Positions 1 through 11,700 of a stretch of DNA of 64,000 bases are shown here, piece by piece. The DNA is from Panulirus ornatus (Eukaryota > Arthropoda > Malacostraca > Decapoda > Palinuridae). The stretch lies in NCBI RefSeq assembly GCF_036320965.1, contig NC_092225.1, forward strand, positions 30,687,443-30,751,442. Reading direction: 5' to 3'. Positions within the stretch are counted from its first letter, which is position 1. Every line of letters begins with the position of its first letter. The notes under the pieces were generated by a model. The model did not search any database, was not told where the DNA came from, and saw only the letters and a program-made list of their open reading frames with translations. Both the position numbers and the translations under genes were made by a program.

Positions 1-1212
1 CCATTCATCATAAAAGTGTTATCATATTATCACTATAACGTCACAATTCCGCTAGTTAAAATATTTGATGTGATGTGAATTTACTACCATTAAATAACAG
101 TAGCAAATTTAGTTGCCGATACATCCTGAGTTAAAAAATATATATTTGGTGTCCGTCATGTTCATTATATTCAATACTTACCTATGAATAAGTCAAGCCA
201 AATGAACATTTGTTTTTATGACGATTCATTTTTTAAAGCTAAAATTAGTAATAGCGATGCAAGGTAGCACCAGTGATTATAAAAACACAATTAAAAGTAA
301 CAAAGATTTCGTAATCCTCTGTTTGATTTTATTACACACATGAAAAAATACGAATGAAAATCCTCGATCGAGTGTAGGTCTGCCAATGCAAAGAAAATCG
401 AACTGCATGACGCAAGCTGTATCCTGTACTGCGCCATAGTTCCCCACGTTTCCCAACAATATGCAAGACAGTATTACATTTAAAGCATTATACGTCTACA
501 TGTGTACAAATATTTTTCTAATTACCTTGATAAGCGGAACGTCAGAGGACAAGCCTATCCCTCGCCAGTTGTGGTTTCACTGGTGACCGCCATGATAACG
601 CGGTGCAAGTGGAGCTGTTGGAGTGAACTGCCACATACTGCCATATCCAAGATTTATCCAGTTAACTGACGTAAATTGTATGGTATAGAACTGCCATTTC
701 TTCACATAACAGGCATATTCTTCATGCCAAGTTAATTATCTGTTACAATAACGCATCTAAGTAAAGCTAAATAGTGGTAAGGTGGATAATCTGGCTTTAG
801 CGGAAAACTTTGGTGTAACAGGTGTCAAGAACCCGGGGAAGTGACTCGTAAGAATATGACAGTCACGGACGTTTATTCACTTGACGTCATAGTGTCAAGC
901 GTGACTAGTAATACTATCCTGCATAACTGATGTTCACAGGTGTGTTTATTGTGCCTCCATGATACATAGTGACCTACGCGACGCATACTTTCCTGCATAA
1001 TTCACAGTAGCAAATGACTCATAGTTGCTACGTGATGGATGCATATTACATGTTACGGGAATCCCACCACTTAGTTCAAGTGCTTCTCGGCCATCCCAAA
1101 AATGTCATTCAGAAAGGGTAGACGATGTTTTATTTATGTAACGTTAGTGAAAGGCAGTGAAGGAGTATTGTAATCATTATTAGCAGAGTATCCTTGCGGC
1201 TAGGTTTCATGT
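1..1212. other. Unassigned sequence
   Basis: No gene, long open frame or repeat recognised. A perfect CRE palindrome TGACGTCA lies at 882-889; no adjacent exon could be supported. Confidence 0.3.
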
Positions 1213-1213
1213 T

Positions 1214-2083
1214 TCATTTCTTGGATGCTGTTAACACGGTGGATTTCTCTGTCGTCGACTTGTGTCTGTTCTGTAGTATAATTAGTTCTTCGGTGCTCTG
1301 CCGTTGCTTGGCGACTCTGTTCCAGTTGGGTATGACATTCACTTTGAGTTTCAAATGATCTCGCCTCTTGTTTGCAAACGTGCCCTTTTTCCAGTCTTCT
1401 GCATTCTTAAGGAGAATCATTTGCTATAGCTAAGGCTTTTCTTTCTGATTCGCAATTTCCTTTCCCGTGTGAATATGTATTTCCAGCCTTCTAGTTTGGC
1501 TGAAGATGAAACGTGTTTTCATTATACACCAAATAAAGTGAATCTGTTTTCCTTTGAGGAGTTGTGGAGCTATAAATTACTCCAGGAAGTGAACGTCTTG
1601 TAACAGGATGATCATTGATATGACTTTTCCAGGAATGGTGATATGCGTTCTAACTGAACTGCTGTGGACGATCGCTAAATCAGTCGACTGTCTGGGGGAA
1701 GATCTTTTGGTGCTGTGAACACTCATGTGACAGGGGTCACAGGAGTGTTCACAGTATGGATGGATGGTCATGTGCTGCATGAAATTACCCGTATGGTAAA
1801 AGGCCTCTGAACATTGTGGTGAACCTCGGCAACGCGATTTTCCTCATGCAACAAAAAAATACGGTGTTTACGTACTGGACCACAAGATCATTTACACTGG
1901 TGTTGAGTGATTCTTCACCATAAGCACTATGAGTGCAAGACTTTTAATGCGGATAACAACAGAAAGTGCGGCATTGACGACACCGAATGGAGTGTTGAGT
2001 TGCTTTCTAAGCCCAGAGTGATCACAGTGCGGCAGAGATTTATACCCCTTGGCGGGAGACTTGGCATGTCTAAGTACAACCAT
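1214..2083 (-). pseudogene. Decayed C2H2 zinc-finger sequence
   Basis: Three finger-like remnants on the minus strand. At about 1760-1813: CSEAFYHTGNFMQHMTIH, which fits phi-x5-phi-x2-H-x3-H, followed by CDPCHMSVH. At about 1460-1512: FIFSQTRRLEIHIHTGKE, with the HTGKE linker of tandem fingers but a shortened His spacing. At about 1330-1385: GTFANKRRDHLKL. Stops and frame changes lie between them, so no functional protein is encoded. Supported by pattern only. Confidence 0.45.
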
Positions 2084-2615
2084 GGGACCTTGGCAACGCC
2101 TCGTCCCTTCTGCAGTAGCAACACATGTCCAGGCGACGACTCACTTCTGTAGCAGCAGCACCACAGGCCTCTTGCCTAACCTGTTACTGCACCAACGTCC
2201 TGTTGCCTTACCGGTTATCTTTATATGTTCCTCTTATCATTCGTAACACTTCACCGTTGAGCTACGTCTTCCTGTACATGTTATATAATATTGCTGTAAC
2301 CCTCGTCTCTGAAACCCTTAGTCCCACATTACGAAGGTATACATACATACATACATTCATTGTACTTATTTCTCTGAAATATAGTATTTATGTGAGTGTT
2401 ACATTATTGATGGCGCTGCCAAACCCTATATACATTTGCAATTTTGCGTCTTGCACAGAGTAGCATAGCACCTACCAAGGAATGTAAGGTAAGGAAGTGT
2501 AACTTTAAATGTCATAGACTCTATGTGCCGCCGTTCGTAGCGTCATCTGACAGTAACTGATCCAATTAATATGAAATAGAAGATGGTTAAACCTGACGAA
2601 AAATTGTTTTATGGG

Positions 2616-2618
<3 letters not shown>

Positions 2619-2712
<94 letters not shown>
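2619..2712. repeat. (AT)n then (GT)n microsatellite
   Basis: About 72 bases of AT repeat followed by about 22 bases of GT repeat. Confidence 0.98.
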
Positions 2713-4197
2713 ACTCCAATTTCTTGTAATCACACCTAATTTGTCCTGTCATTGGAGCATATATGATTCCACATTTCAGTTTAGTTTCCGTAAAATGACA
2801 TTTTTTTTATCCATAACATTTGTGTATTTAAGTCTACGTGTGTACTTATCAATATATATTCAGTTATTGAAGGAGTGAAAATTTGGAAATTTGTGTAGGA
2901 AATGTTAGTACATGATTTGATATCAGTATCCGTGACAGCCGTGTGGAAGCCATTTGAATCTCTTAGAAAATCAGCAACATGATACCACTTAAAGAAAGAC
3001 ATTGCAGACGAGTTGAATGCAGCGGTAACGCCATCTGCCATTGACCGACCCAACTAAAATGAGCCCAGTTAATGTTATGTCTTCCCCACTAGTTACCTAC
3101 CCGGGAGTTTGTTTTTGTTTTTCCTTGGCGTCAGCTGGTGGGTGACGTCGGTCCAGGAGAGTAACGTAAACATGTGTTTCGTGATATTTTTCTTCCAGTC
3201 TTCTTAGATAAAGGAATGTAATAACAGCTAACATTATCGGAAGAAAACAGTTAAAGACGCTTTTATTTTATTGAAGTTAGTGTATGTGGAGAAACCAACT
3301 TATGCAATTACAACGTCTAGAGAATGGCACTTCTTGTGTAGTGTGATGCAGATGAGATCTCTTCGCCCAGTATTCGAAGCACCAGAGCCCTGACCTCAAA
3401 CATTAGGTAAGTTGTAACTGAAAAAAAAAAATCTTAACTTGCAGGTGACTGGATCAATGAATTGTGTTTACTTTTAACGAGTCGTTCTGCTATGTTTTTT
3501 TTTTTTTTTCTCTTTATAGAATCTTTCCGAAAACTTAGTAAACATTATAAAATTGACCTGTACCCTACAGTGTAAGGTAGGTATAGATTATAAGAGTAAT
3601 TGCTACCGTAGTGAATTTAGCAGTTATTCGTCGGAACTGGCGTGGGAATGTCAATGATAGGTAATTTATCAGTTTAGCTCCGCATTACCTTTAGGTTTGG
3701 AAATGGCTATGTTTTAGTTGCTTTATATCGTATCACTCGTTGTAAATTCATATTGAAGGATACCTATCCTAACCTAACTGTGAGGTTTATGTAAAACTAT
3801 GTAATACACTTTTGAAAAATTAACTGAATCTATGTAGCCCTCACCTGACCTTTATGGCAGTCGATTAATTCTTTTAAGTCATTTGTGGAAGCATGTTGGT
3901 TCAGATGGAGCTCAGTGAAAGTGTTACCATTGGATTCTGTACGTTGTAGAGTTGATAAAGACTTCTTTTTTAAAGTGAATTCCCAATAAAGAGGGCAGCT
4001 TTTGAAGTAAGAGGTAATTTGAAGGGATAAGAGCATCTACATTAACTGTGCAGCATGTAAACAGCCCACTTGTACCACCTTTGTCAAAATTCAACGATTA
4101 AATTGCATTCAGAGAAAGTGCTGTGCATGGGCATTGCATCAATTATGCTGGATGCCTTTCACAAATTATGGATCCTACAGATGGCTGACATACATCC
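2713..4197. other. Unassigned AT-rich sequence
   Basis: No protein recognised. A CRE-like TGACGTC (3143-3149) and a strong donor (CATTAG|GTAAGT at 3406/3407) make a 5' non-coding exon of the plus-strand gene conceivable, but nothing here is decisive. Confidence 0.25.
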
Positions 4198-4206
4198 ACT
4201 TGGTGC

Positions 4207-4272
<66 letters not shown>

Positions 4273-4302
4273 GCACCAAGTATATATATATATATATATA
4301 TA
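4198..4302. repeat. Palindromic (AT)n array
   Basis: 13-bp arms ACTTGGTGCATAA (4198-4210) and TTATGCACCAAGT (4269-4281) enclose pure (AT)n, so all 84 bases are self-complementary. A further (AT)n runs to about 4302. Confidence 0.95.
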
Positions 4303-4608
4303 TTCCTACGAGTCCACGGGGAAAATGAAACACGAAAAGTTCCCAAGTGCACTTTCATGTAATAATCACATCATCAGGGGAGACACGAGAGAGAAATATA
4401 ACAGTCAGTTGATATACATCAAAGAGACGAAGCTGGGATGCCATTTGGTAAACATGTGATTACCAAATGGCGTCCTAGCTTCATCTCTTCGATGTATATC
4501 AACTGACTGTTATATTTCTCTCTTGTGTCTCCCCTGATGATGTAATTATTACAAGAAAGTGCACTTGGGAACTTTTCGTGTTTCATTTTCCCCTTGGTCT
4601 CATAGGAA
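4303..4608. repeat. Large inverted repeat (foldback), possible Penelope-type remnant
   Basis: Arms of about 149 bp (4303-4451 and 4460-4608) are imperfect reverse complements around an 8-base centre, ACATGTGA. Each arm contains, in opposite orientations, CTGATGA followed by a short stem-loop and GAAA: plus strand 4534-4540 and 4555-4558; minus strand 4377-4371 and 4356-4353. That order is the hammerhead ribozyme core, which is known from Penelope-like retroelements. No matching stem I is evident, so the ribozyme reading is speculative; the inverted repeat itself is plain. Confidence 0.85.
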
Positions 4609-4643
4609 TATCTTGATCACGCGCAAAATTGTGATCCTTTCCA

Positions 4644-4644
<1 letters not shown>

Positions 4645-4693
<49 letters not shown>
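4645..4693. repeat. (AT)n microsatellite
   Basis: Pure AT repeat directly abutting the 5' truncation point of the LINE copy at 4694. Confidence 0.98.
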
Positions 4694-4696
<3 letters not shown>

Positions 4697-5600
4697 TGAC
4701 TGAGTTTGGTAAAGTGTGTGAAAGAAGAAAGTTAAGAGTAAATGTGAATAAGAGCAAGGTTATTAGGTACAGTAGGGTTGAGGGTCAAGTCAGTTGGGAG
4801 GTAAGTTTGAATGGAGAAAAACTGGAGGAAGTAAAGTGTTTTAGATATCTGGGAGTGGATCTGGCAGCGGATGGAACCATGGAAGCGGAAGTGGATCATA
4901 GGGTGGGGGAGGGGGCGAAAATCCTGGGAGCCTTGAAGAATGTGTGGAAGTCGAGAACATTATCTCGGAAAGCAAAAATGGGTATGTTTGAAGGAATAGT
5001 GGTTCCAACAAGGTTGTATGGTTGCGAGGTGTGGGCTATGGATAGAGTTGTGCGCAGGAGGATGGATGTGCTGGAAATGAGATGTTTGAGGACAATGTGT
5101 GGTGTGAGGTGGTTTGATCGAGTAAGTAATGTAAGGGTAAGAGAGATGTGTGGAAATAAAAAGAGCGTGGTTGAGAGAGCAGAAGAGGGTGTTTTGAAAT
5201 GGTTTGGGCACATGGAGAGAATGAGTGAGGAAAGATTGACCAAGAGGATATATGTGTAGGAGGTGGAGGGAACGAGGAGAAGTGGGAGACCAAATTGGAG
5301 GTGGAAAGATGGAGTGAAAAAGATTTTGTGTGATCGGGCCCTGAACATGCAGGAGGGTGAAAGGCGGGCAAGGAATAGAGTGAATTGGATCAATGTGGTA
5401 TACCGGGGTTGATGTGCTGTCAGTGGATTGAATCAGGGCATGTGAAGCGTCTGGGGTAAACCATGGAAAGCTGTGTAGGTATGTATATTTGCGTGTGTGG
5501 ACGTGTATGTATGTACATGTGTATGGGGGTGGGTTGGGCCATTTCTTTCGTCTGTTTCCTTGCGCTACCTCGCAAACGCGGGAGACAGCGACAAAGCAAA

Positions 5601-5605
<5 letters not shown>
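4694..5605 (+). mobile_element. RTE-like LINE, 5'-truncated copy A
   Basis: Holds the C-terminal part of the reverse transcriptase ORF from [17 protein letters not shown] onward, then the 3' UTR ending GGGAGACAGCGACAAAG and an A-rich tail. One codon that is TCG in other copies is TAG near 5256, so the frame is broken. Both ends abut (AT)n arrays. The lost 5' part includes the catalytic FADD. Confidence 0.9.

Positions 5606-5652
<47 letters not shown>
5606..5652. repeat. (AT)n microsatellite
   Basis: AT repeat directly following the A-rich tail of LINE copy A. Confidence 0.97.
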
Positions 5653-5655
<3 letters not shown>

Positions 5656-5744
5656 ATGTTTCATTTGAATTATGATTTGATATACAAATAGATCTCTTTA
5701 GAATCTGACCAAACTGCCTGGTGGATGTACTTTGTCAGCTGTGT

Positions 5745-6790
5745 GCTGCGATATTTACCATTTCCAAAGTCTTTGAATCCCTCCTCAGCTCCCACACCCT
5801 CAGAAATCCTGAGTCACATATTCCTTTCTTTCATCACCAGTAGGGGTTCTGTAGGGTGATATCCAATGATGATATTCTTTTTAATCTTACTAATGTCTGT
5901 CATCATCCCTGAAAGATTTTTGGGAATCCTGTGTAGTTGCCCTTTGACAGGGTTTCATATTGGGGTCTTATCTGTAAGCTCCCATCCTTTGGCTTCCCAC
6001 CCTCATTTTTAGCTTCTTATCTGGCTGATCGATCTCTGTGATTGTTGATGGATTAATCTCTCTCACTTTCTCCATCAATAGTGGTGTCCCTCAGGGTTCT
6101 GTCCTATCTCATACACTTTTTCTCCTTTTTATTAACGATTTCCTGTCTTCCACAAATAACCAAATGCGCTTATATGCTGAAGACTCAACACTGCATTCCC
6201 TCTCAATCTGCATCCTATCTCGACACAACTTCCTCAGTAAACTCAGAGTTGAACACAATATTATGGTGGGGTAGACAAAATCTTTCTATGTTTAATGCCT
6301 CCAGTGCCCAGCTTCTACTGATCTTTTTATCAAAAATTTCTCAACTTTCCTCTCTGACAGTTCTGCGAGTCCACCACTTGAATCAGTGAACATACTTGGT
6401 ATTACTGTTACATCTACTCTTTGTTGGAGACCCCACATTACAGAAATAGCTATGTATGCTTTTAAGAAACTGGAAGTCCTGTATAGATGTCAGAATTTCT
6501 TTACTTCTGAACAGTTGCTCCATTTATACTAAGGATTGATCCGTCCTATTATGGAGCGCTGCTCTCACATCTGGGGTGGTTCTACCTCTGCATCCTTACC
6601 TGACAGAGTTGAATCTAAAGTGGTCCCACTTATAAACTCTCCCAGGCCAACTCCAAAACTCAACCTGCTTACCCTATGCTGCAATATTGGTTCTCTTTCC
6701 CTCTTCTGTAGGAATTTCTTTGGTTTTATCTTTTTGCGCTGGTTGCTTGTGTGGCCATTGGCAACTGAAGGGTGGGCCATTTCGATAACT
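5745..6790 (+). pseudogene. Decayed LINE reverse transcriptase (Jockey/CR1-type)
   Basis: Remnants in order: ISKVFESLLSSHT near 5755, SGVPQGSVLS (RT motif before the catalytic box) and YAEDSTLHS (YADD with D changed to E) within 6038-6274, and RVESK in the C-terminal part within 6536-6700. Stops and frameshifts separate them. Different from the RTE-like family elsewhere in the window. Clade is tentative. Confidence 0.8.
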
Positions 6791-7050
6791 GTGTCTTTCT
6801 CTACACCTTGAAGCTTTTGAAGTCTCCACCTTCTCCCCATGTCTCTACTTTTCCCTGTCATTAACCTTTCATTTAAGGCCTGGCCTTGATGTGGACTTTT
6901 GTCCTGTACAAAAAGAAAAAACATTTTTGATATGTAACATATATTGATAATAATGTATATGTTTTTTATTTGGCACTTCTGTGGGACGTATTATCATTCT
7001 GGTTGTGCTGTTTCAGATTTCTTTACGTACTACAGTCACACATCGTACTA

Positions 7051-7185
7051 ATGGCATCATCTGGAGCTTGGAATTCAAACTGGAAGGACAGTGAAAAAGC
7101 AGTTCCACAGGCTATGGCAGCACATGGAAAATGGAGCATTGACCTGCTGAAACTCTTGTCCCGTTTCGGAGAGAATCTTAAATGT
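7051..7185 (+). CDS. F58A4.6-like gene, coding exon 1
   Basis: ATG at 7051 begins [20 protein letters not shown] and continues to [11 protein letters not shown]. The donor is probably GTGGGT at 7186, the only nearby GT that keeps phase 0 with exon 2. An acceptor-like TGCTGTTTCAG ends at 7016, so an untranslated exon probably lies upstream. Confidence 0.6.
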
Positions 7186-8504
7186 GTGGGTATTTGTGTT
7201 TTGGATGTTTCTTAACTGATGATTTCTTACATGAATGAATTTCTCCTTCCAATTGAATAAGACAAATTTTTAAGAGAATCTTGAAATCTTTTGGTGCACA
7301 CAATGATTATAAGGCATCATCATCAGAACTCCAATCTGAATTTTTTTTTTTTTTTTTTCATTGCTTGCAAGATTCAGAGCAAGCCAATGTAGATGACAGT
7401 CTTGCTACTCCTGAATCCAAGTGTTCTCGGTGATCTTGTTTGTTTTGAGGATCATATAAAGAAAGTAGCCTGTCGTAAATAAATCATTCTGGTTCCCACT
7501 CTAAAAAAAATAATTGAAAAAGTGCTTGGACAGAAGTATAGCCAGAGACATGAGGATGAAAGGTTCCCACTGCAGCTTTCTAGATTTCCCACATTTGAAA
7601 TTTCCTCAAAAAAGTATGTAATTCTGAAATTGTTCACTTAAATATGATATTCTTTTTGAATTTGATAATCAGAACATTTCTTTTGTGTGATAGTGATTAA
7701 AGTTAAGGTAGTGGAGGGCTAGACTTGAATTTTGAGTTGAAAAGTTTGTGGTACGCTTGCATGCCATGATGTACAGGTGATTATTTTTCATCTTTTATTG
7801 TTCTACTTTATAGTGTAAGTTGCCTCAAAAATATAATCATTTTCCAAATGTGGCAAAAGTGGCTGATCAGATCACTGTGGCATTGTTGGTAAAACAAAAC
7901 CCAGTATCTTGTTTGTTTACATACAAAATCCTCCGCATATGTTTCAGGCTTCAACAAGTTCTTGCACATTTATTTGCTTTTAAGTGATATGAGATGCTCT
8001 AAGTTTATGTAAAGATATTGTAGGTTTTGCCCCATTTTGTACCAGTTATAACACTGGGCCTGTTTAATGTTGTTTTGCTTATGGTATGAATTAATGATAC
8101 CTTCTGTATTATAAACAGACTGGTAGAAGTCCAGAGATACATGTATTAGCACCTATGCATTTTGTACTGCTGTGTATAAAAGAATGAAGATACTGATGAT
8201 ATTATAGTTTTTGTTCATAAACTGAAGCTTGGGACAATTTGTTGGTTAACTTTAGAAATTCGTAAACCAGTACTTTGTTAATTGGGTGTGCCTGGACATG
8301 GAAAGGGAGCTGTGGTTTCAGTGCATTATACATGACAGCTAGAGACTGAGTGTGAATGAATGTGGCCTTTGTGTTTTTTCCTAGTGCTACTTCTCGCACA
8401 TGTGGGGGAGGGGGTTGTCATTTCATGTGTGGCGGGGTGGCGACGGGAATGAATAAGGGCAGACAGTATGAATTATGTACATGTGTATATATGTATATGT
8501 CTGA

Positions 8505-8572
<68 letters not shown>

Positions 8573-8696
8573 TGAGATGTATAGGTATGTATGTATAGAT
8601 GTATAGGTATGTGAGTGGGTTAGGCCATTCTTTCGTCTGTTTCCTTGCGCTACCTCACAAACGCGGGAGACAGCGACAAAGTATAATAAAAAAAAG

Positions 8697-8762
<66 letters not shown>

Positions 8763-11700
8763 ATTTATTTATTTTGCTTTGTCGCTGTCTCCCGCGTTTG
8801 TGAGGTAGCGCAAGGAAACAGACGAAAGAAATGGCCCAACCCACCCCCATACACATGTATATACACACGTGCACACACGCAAATATACATACCTATACAT
8901 CTCAATGTACACATATATATACACACACAGACACTTACATATATACCCATTCACACAATTCACACTGTCTGCCTTTATTCATTCCCATCGCCACCTCGCC
9001 ACACATGGAATACCATCCCCCTCCCCCCTCATGTGAGCGGGGTAGCGCTAGGAAAAGACAACAAAGGCCTCATTCGTTCACACTCAGTCTCTAGCTGTCA
9101 TGCAATAATGCCCGAAACCACAGCTCCCTTTCCACATCCAGGCCCCACACAGCTTTCCATGGTTTACCCCAGACGCTTCACATGCCCTGATTCAATCCAC
9201 TGACAGCACGTCAACCCCGGTGTACCACATCGATCCAATTCACTCTATTTCTTGCCCGCCTTTCACCCTCCTGCATGTTCAGGCCCCAATCACTCAAAAT
9301 CTTTTTCACTCCATCTTTCCTCCTCCAATTTGGTCTCCCACTTCTCCTCGTTCCCTCCACCTCCGACACATATATCCTCTTGGTCAATCTTTCCTCACTC
9401 ATTCTCTCCATATGCCCAAACCATTTCAAAACACCCTCTTCTGCTCTCTCAACCACGCTCTTTTTATTTCCACACATCTCTCTTACCCTTACATTACTTA
9501 CTCGATCAAACCACCTCACACCACACATTGTCCTCAAACATCTCATTTCCAGCACATCCACCCTCCTGCGCACAACTCTATCCATAGCCCACGCCTCGCA
9601 ACCATACAACATTGTTGGAACCACTATTCCTTCAAACATAGCCATTTTTGCTTTCCAAGTTAATGTTCTCGACTTCCACACATTCTTCAAGGCTCCAGGA
9701 TTTTCGCCCCCTCCCCCACCCTATGATTCACTTCCGCTTCCATGGTTCCATCCGCTGCCAGATCCACTCCCAGATATCGAAAACACTTTACTTCCTCCAG
9801 TTTTTCTCCACTCAAACTTACCTCCCAATTGACTTGACCTTCAACCCTACTGTACCTAATAACCTTGCTCTTATTCACATTTACCCTTAACAAATATAGT
9901 ATGTACATTTGTTCACTGAAGTAATTTTTAGAGTGCACATGATTTTGGGATACTTATTAAATTTCAGAAAACTAAATTATTAAGGGTTGTCAGTAAAGGG
10001 AAAGCCCCAATATGAATAATTTTTTTCTTTCTCCCAACAGGTTCCCAGAGTGGCAGGTTTGGTGCATGTGGTGGTTGTGATAGCAAATAATTCATGTTGG
10101 GATGTGTTACTAGTAACACCAGATATTACTCTTTCGTTTTATAATAAAGCATTGCCACCATGGAAGTTTGAATATGGTGTTAATGAAAAAGAACCCAGTG
10201 AAATATTGAATTGTTGTCAGAATTCATATTTAAATAATTTTTCAGAGGAATTTTTAGACTTACAGTGTATAAATAGGAGATTGAAAAGATTGAGGATAAA
10301 GAAATCCACAAATAATATACCTTACCTGAAATTCAAGAGTGAAGGACTACATTTCTCTGTATTTTTAAAAGAATTAAGAAATTCAGATGTATATAGATTG
10401 TTAGTGTTACAGCATTGGATATTGAGATTTAAGCTGAAATATTCCCAAAATATAGTTAGTGAATATCAAGATAATTTAATCATTCAATGGACATTAAAAG
10501 ATAGTATACCTCATATCATTGATTATGAATGGTGTATTCGAATGAAACGTTGTGCACAAGAAAGACAACACCTTGATACTGCCATGTCCTGGCTCTCCAC
10601 ACTGGGTGGTGCTTGTTCTGCACTTGGGGACTATGATGCACAATTTGCAGAAAGGGCAGGGAAAATATCCGTGCAGCAGTTGGATATTGCATTCCGTCTG
10701 GGAGATCCTAGTATTGTTTCCCGCTGTAGACTTTATGCTGCAATATCCCTCATTCAGCAGTGCAAGTTTAAGGTAAGTCAGTAGGGTTTTTTCTTTAATT
10801 AGTCCTACTTCTGATTTAGTACAAAGATGTGATTCAAAATGGATTGATATATATAAAAAGTTATAGATTTATGTTTTAATATATTGTTTATAGGATCCAT
10901 TATTTATGCTCTTATAACTGGAAGCTTAGTGCTTTCTGCGATACTAACTGACTTAATGCAAAGCTTGCCATTTGGAAATTCAAACTAAATTACTTGGCCT
11001 GTTGGATGCCATTGGCACAGATCCATATAACCCTTAAAAATCTGATTCAGTACAGTACTCCACATGGGTAATCACTTTGGACTAACCACATATGCTAGCA
11101 TGTGTGGTTAGTCCCTAGTCCCTAGCATATTATTTTATGTCTAATATTGTTGAAATATGAGATGGTCGTGAACACTTTCAGTTACTTAGTACATTATATT
11201 GGCATCCGAAGTCTGTAGTGCTTGGTGCCAGTGACATGAGTACATTATATTAGCATCCAAAGTTTGTAGTGCTTGGTGCCAGTGACATGACTAGGATCTG
11301 CTCGGGGGAAAGTTTTTTTGACAAAGTTGCAGACTACGAGAAAAGTGCAAAATGCTTTAGCTTTTATTGAGAAACTCCCTTGACATGGAGCGCCAGAGAT
11401 GCTTCTAAGCATCTCTTGAGTTAATTTGTGATGACTGTGAGAGGGCAGTGGTGAGCTCTTTGGGAACTGTCATGAGAGTTAGGAACCATATGAAATCCCA
11501 TATTTTTTAACATTTTTGTGAGATTATTCATGGCTGAGATCTTAGAAACTATATTTGTTTTGGAATTATGATACTGTGCTTTCAGGATAGCTGCTGTTTG
11601 CAGGCCAGTGCTATGAATAATGAATTATTCCATACCTCTTTTTCTAATTTACTGTACTCTTAGGGTATCTGTTCTTTTGTTTATGTTGACTTTGTAAATG

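Larger units (their letters stand above)
7186..10040 (+). other. Intron 1 of the F58A4.6-like gene
   Basis: From 7186 to 8286 nothing but AT-rich sequence and a T-run near 7340 is seen. The rest is filled by two LINE fragments lying tail to tail. Confidence 0.6.

Noticed and set aside
3770..3780. CCTAACCTAACT, considered as telomeric TTAGG repeat
   Set aside because: Only two partial units, no array.
4896..5393. Long minus-strand frames opposite the LINE RT (also at 9220-9832, 13736-14445, 23539-24226, 25376-25735, 28862-29575 and 38493-39224)
   Set aside because: They are Pro/Ser/His-rich antisense shadows of the RT or endonuclease frame, recur only where the LINE does, and have no domain of their own.
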